This document shows, piece after piece, positions 7,382-13,914 of a DNA stretch of 13,914 nt. Numbering within the stretch: the stretch's first letter is position 1; each line of letters begins with the position of its first letter. Origin of the DNA: Prevotellaceae bacterium (lineage in GTDB: Bacteria; Bacteroidota; Bacteroidia; Bacteroidales; UBA932); assembly GCA_031258915.1 (NCBI GenBank), contig JAIRMD010000206.1, forward strand, positions 1 through 13,914. The letters are read 5' to 3'. The notes below the pieces were generated by a model, which made no database searches, was not told the origin of the DNA, and saw only the letters and a list, made by a program, of their open reading frames with translations. The position numbers and the translations under genes were made by a program.

Positions 7382-9160
7382 TTACCAATCCGGGTTATTT
7401 TCGATGTTCGTTTTCCATACCTCCGCTTCGGGGATGGGATACAGGTACATTTTATCCTCAAATACTCTTTCCTGCGCCACCTTGCGGGTGCAGGCGGCGG
7501 CGGAAGAGGAGACGTCGATTCCGTAGACAGGCCGAGCCAACGCTTCTTTTGCCACGTTCCAGCGCCGCACATCCCACGCGCGGTGGTCTTCAAAGGCAAG
7601 CTCCACCGTGCGCTCCTTGCGGATAAAGCGGCGCAGTGCGTCTTTGTCGGCCAAATCGCTCCGGTCTTTCACGCTGCCTGCAATGCCTGCGCGAGTCCGG
7701 ATTTGATCCAGAGCATCGTACACCTCGTCGCCGGGGCCGTCGGCCTCATTCTTTGCCTCTGCGTAGCTCAGCAGGATTTCCGCATAGCGGATGATGATCC
7801 AGTTGCGGTAACTTGTTCCGCTGTGGGCAGCGCTCAGGATGTTCTCCGGGATGTACTTGCGGAGGTAGTACCCCGTTGGCGTAGCGTTTGCATTTCCTAT
7901 GGGGTTGTCCCGCTGCCCCCTAATCACGTTAATAACGCCGTTTCCCCAGCTTACGCCGTGGTGCAGCGCCGTAGCCGACAGGCGCGGGTCTCGGTTTACC
8001 CACGGCGCGGAGTCGCTGTAGCCGCTCGCAGCGTTGACGGCGGGCACAGGCGCTCCGCTTCCGCTGTAAACGGGCGCACCCGTTTCGTCGTACCGGGCAA
8101 AGGGCGAAAGGCCGTTTGCCATATCGTACATGTCCACCAGATTTTGCGAAGGGCACAGCCCGCCGTTGCCGCCTTCGCCCACCGGCGTATCGTCCCGGAT
8201 GCTCGACCAGCCGATTTGCACATCGTTGCGGAAGAAGATAACCTCGCTGTTTTCGCCCTGATAGGTAGTGCGCAGAATTGCGTTGGTGTAGGACGTTACG
8301 CCGTTTATCCCGGAAGATTCCGTTACGGTAAACAGCGGGTAGCTTCCTCCAAAATCGTCAATAAAGCTTTTTGCGGCATCGGCGGCCTGCCCCCACGTAA
8401 CGCCGGATGCGGCGCTAAAGCGTTCGCTGGCCATGTACAGCATGATGCGTGCGTAGAGCGCTCTGGCCACAGGCTGGCTGATTCGTCCGGCGTTGGCGCT
8501 TTTCACGCCGTCGGCGTAGGGCATCAGCCCGCTTTCGCAGTCGTGCAGCTCGTACAGCACAAAGTCCACCACAAAAGCCTTGACCGACGGGCGGGTGGTG
8601 TATCCGGTGAGCAAGTCGCCGTTGGGGTCGAGCACATCCACCACAATGGGGATGGCTCCGTAGCGCAAAAAGAGCTCCCAGTAGAAGTAAGCCCGCAGGA
8701 ATCGCGCCTCCGACTTGTAGTTGAGCTTGTCGGTTTCGTATATTTCGTCGCTCAGGTCTGCGCCTTTCGGCACGCTGTCTATTCTGGTCAGCAGCATGTT
8801 GCACTTACGGATGCCGCGATAGTAGTGCTCCCATGCGTCCACCAGCTCCGATGCGCCGCCGCCGCCGTAGTAGTTGCCTATGTTAAAGCTTGTGCGCGCG
8901 CCGCCGCTGGCGTAGCTGGTTTCGGCCAAGTCGGTAGCGGCGTCCATCCACGAATTGTTGATGCGGCCCGCGCCGTGGCGCAGGAAGTTGTAGGTGTCAA
9001 AATGGAACTGCGTGGTGGTTGTCCAGTCGCTGAATACTTGCGCTTCCGTCAGCTCGTTGCTCGGCTGCTTTTCCAGAAAGTCGCCAAACGCATCCTCGCA
9101 CGAGGGCAACGCTGCGCACAAAATTCCTGCGGCAAGCAGGTGAGATAAGTACTTCTTCAT
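7382..9160 (-). CDS. SusD/RagB-family surface glycan-binding lipoprotein (first pair)
   Basis: The product is a 592-residue SusD-like lipoprotein, the hinged lid over its SusC partner that captures oligosaccharide. The signal peptide ends in a lipobox-like ALPSC with Cys21 as lipidation site, followed by acidic residues (CED), consistent with surface export in Bacteroidota. The SusD N-terminal helical (TPR-like) part is recognisable at about 35-250, with SEARFLRAYFYWELFLRYG (150-168) and the helix around ARALYARIMLYMASE. The C-terminal part carries the RYAEILLSYAEAKNEADGP helix, the basic KERTVELAFEDHRAWDVRRW block, and the usual end with PIPEAEV and a terminal NNPDW. Length is normal for the family. 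It starts 5 bp after the SusC stop and ends 18 bp before the next SusC gene. It is clearly different in sequence from the second SusD of the operon, so the two pairs are not a recent duplication. Ligand is inferred (arabinan oligosaccharide) from the GH43 gene in the operon. Confidence 0.96.
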   Translation of the reverse strand: MKKYLSHLLAAGILCAALPSCEDAFGDFLEKQPSNELTEAQVFSDWTTTTQFHFDTYNFLRHGAGRINNSWMDAATDLAETSYASGGARTSFNIGNYYGGGGASELVDAWEHYYRGIRKCNMLLTRIDSVPKGADLSDEIYETDKLNYKSEARFLRAYFYWELFLRYGAIPIVVDVLDPNGDLLTGYTTRPSVKAFVVDFVLYELHDCESGLMPYADGVKSANAGRISQPVARALYARIMLYMASERFSAASGVTWGQAADAAKSFIDDFGGSYPLFTVTESSGINGVTSYTNAILRTTYQGENSEVIFFRNDVQIGWSSIRDDTPVGEGGNGGLCPSQNLVDMYDMANGLSPFARYDETGAPVYSGSGAPVPAVNAASGYSDSAPWVNRDPRLSATALHHGVSWGNGVINVIRGQRDNPIGNANATPTGYYLRKYIPENILSAAHSGTSYRNWIIIRYAEILLSYAEAKNEADGPGDEVYDALDQIRTRAGIAGSVKDRSDLADKDALRRFIRKERTVELAFEDHRAWDVRRWNVAKEALARPVYGIDVSSSAAACTRKVAQERVFEDKMYLYPIPEAEVWKTNIENNPDW

Positions 9161-9165
9161 GATGA

Positions 9166-12100
9166 TTAGAATTTAATGTTTGCACCAAAGTTCACCGTCT
9201 TCATAATCGGATAGCGGTTGGATCCGTTGCTTTCGGGGTCGGTTAAACCGTCCAGATAGTCCCACGTAATCAAATTATTTGCATTTATAAATAGCCTGCA
9301 TTCGCTCATGTTTACCACGCTTACCCACCGGAGCGGGAAGGTGTAGCTGAGCTCAACGTTTTTGAGGCGCACAAAAGCGCCGTTTTTCAGGATAAACGAG
9401 CTCAGGCGCTGGTTGTGGTCTCCGTAGCTGTCGTAGTGCAGCAGCGGGTAGGTGGCGTTGGCAAGGTTTGCGCTTTCGCTCAGGGATGGATTCCAGCGCC
9501 CCAAGTGGTGCTCCCTCACCTTGCCGCCGCCTACAAAGGCAAACATGGCCTCCGCATCGTAGTAGCGGCTTACGTTGTCTACGCCCTGCAACATCAGGCT
9601 CAGCCCCCAGCCCTTGTAGGTGCACCCTGCGCTCAGGGCGTACGTGTTTTCGGGAATATTGCTGTAGCCGATAATCGTTTGGTCGCGGTCGTCAATAAAT
9701 CCGTCGCCGTTCATATCCCTGTACTTGAGGTCGCCTACCTGTACGCTGCCGTAAGTTGAAACGGGAAAATCGGGGTTGGCCAAATCCTGCGAGGTAACAA
9801 ATCCGTCGCATATCAGTCCAACGTACTGGTCAATGGCGTGCCCCTCCAGCTTGCGGTAGGCGGTTTTGAGGGCAGGCTCGTCCATGCTGAGAATTTTATT
9901 CTGCGCGTGCGAGTAGGTTACCCCCAGCGTGTAGCCAAATCCTGTGCCGGCTATGGTGTTGACGTGCCTCAGCTCTACCTCGTACCCCTGATTTTGGGTT
10001 TTGCCCAAATTTCCGGCAGCCATCACCACGCCCACCCACTGCGGGCGGCTCAGGTATTCGGTCAGAATATCGTTGCGGAGCTCATGGAAAAAGTCGATGC
10101 TGCCGCCGAGCAGCCCGTTCCACAGCCCAAGCTCAAGCCCGACGTTGTACTTGTGGGCACGCTCCCACGTTACGTTGTAGTTGGGGTACTGCCCTTCGTA
10201 AACGCCCGTATTGCCGGTAGTGCCAAAGTAGTAGGCGTTGCTCAGCTGCACCCACTTATCCAAGTACAGGAAGCGCTGCCTTACGTTGTTCAGCAGGTAC
10301 ACATCGTTGCCCACCTGACCGTAGGATGCCCTGAGCTTCAGGTTGTCCAGCCAGCCCCGCGTATTCTCCATAAACGCTTCGTTGCTAATCCGCCATCCCA
10401 GCGAGAACGAGGGGAAGAAGCCGAAGCGCTTGCCCTTCATAAAGTTCTCCGAGCCGTTGAACCCGGCGTTGAACTCTGCCAGATAGCGGTCGTCGTAGCC
10501 ATACGTTACGCGCCCCACCAGCCCCTGATAGCGCTGCGCCAAGTCGGCCTGATAGCGGTAGTCGTTTTGGTTGTAGAGCGCCATGGCGGTTACGTCGTGG
10601 AGGCCGAATTTGCGGGCGTAGTTCAGCTGAAACTCCATGTAGAGCTTAAACGTTGTGGTTTGGTCGTTGCCAGCGTAGCTCAGCTCCGTATCGGTGTTGA
10701 ACTGGTTGTAGGATAATGCCGATTCGTAGTTGCTCCTGTCGTTCAGCTCGTAGGTGGCAAATCCGGCCGTAAAGCTGCGCTTGTAGTAAGAATCGTAGTC
10801 GAACGAAGCCATGGCCTTTGCGCTCAGCCCCGGCGTAAGCCAGTCCGCCTTGTAGTCGGCAATAAAGTTTGTTTCGTTAATCGTGTTGGTGGCGCGGTAG
10901 AATCCCGCCTTTGCCAGCCGTGCGGCAATATTATTCTGGTACTGCGAGCTGCCCCCGTAGAGAACAACGTCCCTGTCCCCCTCCCGGATGTTGTAGCTGA
11001 CGGGGAAAAGCCAGCCGGGCGTATGGTTTAGCTCGTAGAACACCTCCGAGTAGGTGGACGATTCGCTGGCGTTTGGGCCGCTGCGCTCCTCAAAGCGGGT
11101 GCCGAAGTTGACGGACGCCGTCAGGTTTTTCGTCAGCAGCAGGTCCATGTTGGCGCGGAAGGCGTACCGGCGGTAGCTCGTGTTGGACTTATTGCCGTAC
11201 TTGTCGTCGCTCAGGTTTTTGTACAGCCCCTGCTGGTCGTACATTTCGCCGGAGGCGTAGTAGCGCATGCGCTTCGTGCCGCCCTGAACGCTGACGTTGT
11301 AGCGCTGCGCGAGCGCCGCGCTGTTGAGCACTTCGTCGTACCAGTCCACGTTGGGGTAGAGCAGGGCGTCGAGCCCGCTCAGCTCGCCCGCCGACGATTT
11401 GCGGTACATCTCTACGTCTGCCGCCGAAAACTGCGAGGGCAACCCGTCGTTGGCAAGGGCTTCCTCCAGCAGCGTTACAGATTCGTAAGCGTTGAGGTAG
11501 GTGTTGCTGCGGGTGGGGGATTGCACCTGCCAGTTGGCCGTCAGGTTCACCACCGGCTTTTGATCTTTCCCCCGCTTGGTGGTAATCAGCATTACCCCGT
11601 TAGCGCCCCTCACCCCGTACACGGCGGTGGCGGAGGCGTCTTTCAGCACAGAAATGGTTTCGATGTCGTCGGGGGCAATCTGCGAAAAAGAGCGCTCCAC
11701 GCCGTCCACCAAGATGAGCGGCTGGGCGTCGCCGGCAAACGTTGCGCGGCCGCGAATAAAGATTTGCGCATCATCTTCACCCGGTGCGCCGGAGATTTGC
11801 GACGTAATCACCCCCGGAATTTTGCCCGTAATGGCCTGCGAAATGTTGGCCACAGGCGATTTCATCAGCTCCTTAGAGGAAACCTGCGAAATAGCGCCCA
11901 CCACGCTCTCCTTCCGCTGCTGGCCGTAGCCCACCACCACTACCTCCTCGAGCGCCTTGGTATCCTGTTGCAGGGTAACGTCAATGCGGAGCCGACCTTC
12001 CGTTGCCACCTCCTGAGTAACGTACCCCACGTAGATGAATTGCAGCACGGCGGTGGCGGTGGATACCGTCAGCGTAAACGTACCGTCAACGCCCGTCATA

Positions 12101-12282
12101 ACGCCGTTGGTCGAACCTTTTTCGACTACGCTAACCCCGACAAGGAGCTCGCCGTCGGCGTCTTTTACTACCCCCGTTACGGTTTTGCTTTGGGCAAAAC
12201 CCCATTGGGCAGATGTGGTGAGAAGCGTCGCCAATAGCAGGAAAATGACTTTTTTCCACGCTTTGAATGTATGATTCTTCAT
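9166..12282 (-). CDS. SusC/RagA-family TonB-linked outer-membrane transporter (first pair)
   Basis: The product is a 1038-residue 22-strand-type outer-membrane barrel that imports oligosaccharides with energy from TonB/ExbBD. Residues 1-30 form a Sec signal peptide (KKVIFLLLATLLTTSAQWGFA, cut before Gln31). Residues about 34-105 are a CarboxypepD_reg-like domain. Residues 111-124 hold the classical TonB-box region LEEVVVVGYGQQRK. The plug follows at about 125-238 with the family signatures IFIRGRA, PLILVDGVER and SVLKDASATAVYGVRGANGV. The rest is barrel, ending in a terminal Phe (NFGANIKF) as expected for BAM-dependent insertion. I chose the ATG at 12282. The frame also contains an in-frame TTG two codons earlier (12288), but the ATG is the better start and keeps a normal signal peptide. 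The gene begins 21 bp after the LamG gene stop and ends 5 bp before the paired SusD gene, so co-transcription and 1:1 complex formation are likely. Confidence 0.96.
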   Translation of the reverse strand: MKNHTFKAWKKVIFLLLATLLTTSAQWGFAQSKTVTGVVKDADGELLVGVSVVEKGSTNGVMTGVDGTFTLTVSTATAVLQFIYVGYVTQEVATEGRLRIDVTLQQDTKALEEVVVVGYGQQRKESVVGAISQVSSKELMKSPVANISQAITGKIPGVITSQISGAPGEDDAQIFIRGRATFAGDAQPLILVDGVERSFSQIAPDDIETISVLKDASATAVYGVRGANGVMLITTKRGKDQKPVVNLTANWQVQSPTRSNTYLNAYESVTLLEEALANDGLPSQFSAADVEMYRKSSAGELSGLDALLYPNVDWYDEVLNSAALAQRYNVSVQGGTKRMRYYASGEMYDQQGLYKNLSDDKYGNKSNTSYRRYAFRANMDLLLTKNLTASVNFGTRFEERSGPNASESSTYSEVFYELNHTPGWLFPVSYNIREGDRDVVLYGGSSQYQNNIAARLAKAGFYRATNTINETNFIADYKADWLTPGLSAKAMASFDYDSYYKRSFTAGFATYELNDRSNYESALSYNQFNTDTELSYAGNDQTTTFKLYMEFQLNYARKFGLHDVTAMALYNQNDYRYQADLAQRYQGLVGRVTYGYDDRYLAEFNAGFNGSENFMKGKRFGFFPSFSLGWRISNEAFMENTRGWLDNLKLRASYGQVGNDVYLLNNVRQRFLYLDKWVQLSNAYYFGTTGNTGVYEGQYPNYNVTWERAHKYNVGLELGLWNGLLGGSIDFFHELRNDILTEYLSRPQWVGVVMAAGNLGKTQNQGYEVELRHVNTIAGTGFGYTLGVTYSHAQNKILSMDEPALKTAYRKLEGHAIDQYVGLICDGFVTSQDLANPDFPVSTYGSVQVGDLKYRDMNGDGFIDDRDQTIIGYSNIPENTYALSAGCTYKGWGLSLMLQGVDNVSRYYDAEAMFAFVGGGKVREHHLGRWNPSLSESANLANATYPLLHYDSYGDHNQRLSSFILKNGAFVRLKNVELSYTFPLRWVSVVNMSECRLFINANNLITWDYLDGLTDPESNGSNRYPIMKTVNFGANIKF

Positions 12283-12303
12283 ATTCAAAAATTTATTAAG
12301 GTG

Positions 12304-13914
12304 TTACTTCTTTTTTTCTCCTACTATGCGTAATATTTGCGCAGCAGTAAGCTCTACGTTGTAAACGGCAAAGTCGTCAAACATAAATCCCGGGTCGGGG
12401 TCTCCCCAATTCCATGCCTGATTGCCGCCCAAGCACACGTAACTCAAGTCTGCGCCGTTGCTGAATAAGCCTCTAATCACCGAGCCGTCGCTACTCCCGT
12501 CAACTGCCCACTCGTTTACCAGCACGCCGTCGAAGTAAACCTTGGCGGAGGTTTCGGTAAACGTGGCGGTGTAGTAGTGCCATTCACGGTCGGCAAGCCA
12601 GTCGGTGACGTCATGGTACAGCGTGTTTGCACCTTTTACATTTTGCGCATCCGTAAAGTCGCACCATCCGTTATTGTTTACCTGCACCACGCCGCGATAT
12701 TGCAGCGCCAGCATAGGCCATGTGTTTGCGTTATCTACCGGTGCGGCTCCGTATGCGGTGAGCAGCGGCGACCACATGTAAGTGCTGGATTCGCCCGCAG
12801 TGGCAGCGTTGACCCACACGCCAATAGTCATTTCCTTTGTTTCGGTGGAGTGCGACAGCACGTCGCTCGGCAGCTTAAGGTAGTTTTGGCGCGTGCCGCC
12901 CGTGGCGTTTTTGAATACTTTGTCGAATTTGGGGTTGTCCAGCTCTACAAAAGTTCCAGCGCCTTCAATCTGTGCATCGTTGAGAATATCAAAGGTGTTC
13001 AGGTACACCAGCTCGGGATGTTCCTTTCTGTTTATTATCACCGATATTTGCGCAGCGGTAAGCTCTACGTTGTAAACGGCAAAGTCGTCAAACATAAATC
13101 CCGGGTCGGGGTCTCCCCAATTCCATGCCTGATTGCCGCCCAAGCAAACGTAGCTCAAGTCTGCGCCGTTGCTGAATAAGCCTCTAATCACCGAGCCGTC
13201 GCTATTCCCGTCAACTGCCCACTCGTTTACCAGCACGCCGTCGAAGTAAACCTTAGCGGAGGTTTCGGTAAACGTGGCGGTGTAGTAGTGCCATTTACGG
13301 TCGGCAAGCCAATCGGTGGCATCGTGGTACAGCGTGTTTGCGCCTTTTACGTTTTGTGCATCCGTAAAGTCGCACCATCCGCTATTGTTTACCTGCACCA
13401 CGCCGCGATATTGCAGCGCCAGCATAGGCCATGTGTTTGTGTTATCTACCGGCGCGGCTCCGTATGCGGTGAACAGCGGCGACCACATGTAAGTGCTGGA
13501 TTCGCCCGCATTGGCAGCGTTGACCCACACGCCAATGGTCATTTCCTTTGTTTCGGTGGAGTGCGACAGCACGTCGCTTGGCAGCTTCAGGTAGTTTTGG
13601 CGCGTGCCGCCTGTGGCGTTTTTGAATACTTTGCCGAAGTTGAGGTCGTCCACCTCTACAAAAGCTCCTGCGCCTTCAACTTGTGCGCCGTTGGGGGTGT
13701 CAAAGGTGTTCAGGTACACCAACTCAGTAAGCGGCTCTTCTCCTCCTCCAACTCCGGGCATGGCCGTCTCTTTTTCGCTAATCGTATTGCGGTAGATTTT
13801 CAGGTCGTCCATCCAGATTTCGCTCGGCTGCGCCCCCGAAGCGCCGTAGGCAATGTAAAAGTAGGGCAGGGCGGCAACGGATTGCACCAGCGCCGGCATA
13901 TCAAAATCGGCAAC
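12304..13914 (-). CDS. LamG-repeat surface-type protein, N-terminus outside window (partial)
   Basis: The reading frame is open to the right edge: the codons before the first in-window Met (13899) read V-A-D-F-D, so the true start lies outside. About 536 C-terminal codons are visible. They hold two tandem concanavalin/LamG-like beta-sandwich domains (residues 59-285 and 296-522, counting from the Met at 13899). Both carry the family hallmarks: a YLNTFD opening strand, an MTIGVWVNA strand, HYYTATFTETSAKVYFDG, and the closing FDDFAVYNVELTAAQI. The segment before the first repeat (IWMDDLKIYRNTISEKE) looks like the end of a third such domain, joined by a Gly/Glu-rich linker. No catalytic domain is visible. 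LamG_3-type domains are common in Bacteroidota PUL proteins and often bind or present glycans. A role as surface glycan-binding protein of this operon is inference from position, 21 bp ahead of a SusC gene. No signal peptide can be checked. It could also be the tail of an enzyme or of a DUF1735-LamG protein. Confidence 0.85.
   Translation of the reverse strand, partial: VADFDMPALVQSVAALPYFYIAYGASGAQPSEIWMDDLKIYRNTISEKETAMPGVGGGEEPLTELVYLNTFDTPNGAQVEGAGAFVEVDDLNFGKVFKNATGGTRQNYLKLPSDVLSHSTETKEMTIGVWVNAANAGESSTYMWSPLFTAYGAAPVDNTNTWPMLALQYRGVVQVNNSGWCDFTDAQNVKGANTLYHDATDWLADRKWHYYTATFTETSAKVYFDGVLVNEWAVDGNSDGSVIRGLFSNGADLSYVCLGGNQAWNWGDPDPGFMFDDFAVYNVELTAAQISVIINRKEHPELVYLNTFDILNDAQIEGAGTFVELDNPKFDKVFKNATGGTRQNYLKLPSDVLSHSTETKEMTIGVWVNAATAGESSTYMWSPLLTAYGAAPVDNANTWPMLALQYRGVVQVNNNGWCDFTDAQNVKGANTLYHDVTDWLADREWHYYTATFTETSAKVYFDGVLVNEWAVDGSSDGSVIRGLFSNGADLSYVCLGGNQAWNWGDPDPGFMFDDFAVYNVELTAAQILRIVGEKKK
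12334..13014 (-). repeat. LamG repeat unit 2 (227 codons)
   Basis: Second copy of the duplication, followed by only nine residues (ending in GEKKK) before the TAA at 12306-12304. From position 32 to the end of the unit only seven residues differ from unit 1, which points to recent duplication or ongoing homogenisation. The short basic tail suggests that the domain is the true C-terminus and that no sorting domain follows. Confidence 0.95.
13045..13725 (-). repeat. LamG repeat unit 1 (227 codons)
   Basis: First copy of an in-frame tandem duplication. It runs from the ELVYLNTF motif to the TAAQI motif (681 bp). The repeat period is 711 bp: 227 codons plus a 10-codon linker (SVIINRKEHP, 13015-13044). 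By direct comparison I count 17 amino-acid differences from unit 2, ten of them between positions 10 and 31 of the unit. Confidence 0.95.

Noticed and set aside
7583..9148. 521-codon open frame on the plus strand opposite the first SusD gene
   Set aside because: It lies entirely antisense to a clear SusD. Its translation shows no family motif and is rich in Val, Ala, His and Arg, as expected from the reverse strand of a GC-rich gene.
12283..12288. TTG start two codons before the first SusC ATG
   Set aside because: The ATG at 12282 gives a normal signal peptide, and nothing supports initiation at TTG.

Overview
The window is a stretch of Bacteroidota chromosome, probably Bacteroidales. It carries most of one polysaccharide utilization locus (PUL), with every gene on the minus strand. 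The phylum call rests on two SusC/SusD outer-membrane pairs, lipoproteins with the acidic residues after the lipobox cysteine that are typical of this phylum, short A/T-rich gene junctions without clear Shine-Dalgarno sequences, and a LamG-repeat surface-type protein. Base composition looks GC-rich for the group. I cannot name a genus.

Layout in transcription order (right to left): (1) the C-terminal part of a protein with tandem LamG-like domains, running off the right edge (13914-12304); (2) a SusC-type TonB-dependent transporter (12282-9166); (3) its SusD-type lipoprotein (9160-7382); (4) a second, dissimilar SusC (7363-4148); (5) a second SusD (4127-2352); (6) a surface lipoprotein with an FN3-like module, a GH43 five-bladed propeller and a GH43 C-terminal beta domain, most likely an endo-1,5-alpha-L-arabinanase (2350-422). 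Gaps between genes are 21, 5, 18, 20 and 1 bp, so this reads as one operon whose promoter lies beyond the right edge. The last 421 bases hold no gene. They contain a candidate terminator and a cluster of palindromic repeats.

Proposed joint function: the GH43 lipoprotein cuts arabinan (or the arabinan side chains of pectin) at the cell surface. The LamG protein and the SusD lids capture the chains or oligosaccharides, and the two SusC barrels import them using TonB energy. The catalytic Asp/Asp/Glu set of the GH43 is intact. Arabinan as substrate is inferred from GH43 architecture. From memory, the tandem SusCD-plus-GH43 order resembles the arabinan locus of Bacteroides thetaiotaomicron.

I do not see an undescribed system. 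The items most worth a second look are the near-identical 711-bp LamG duplication whose differences cluster in one short segment, the second SusC with no normal TonB-box motif, and the repeat cluster at the operon's 3' end.
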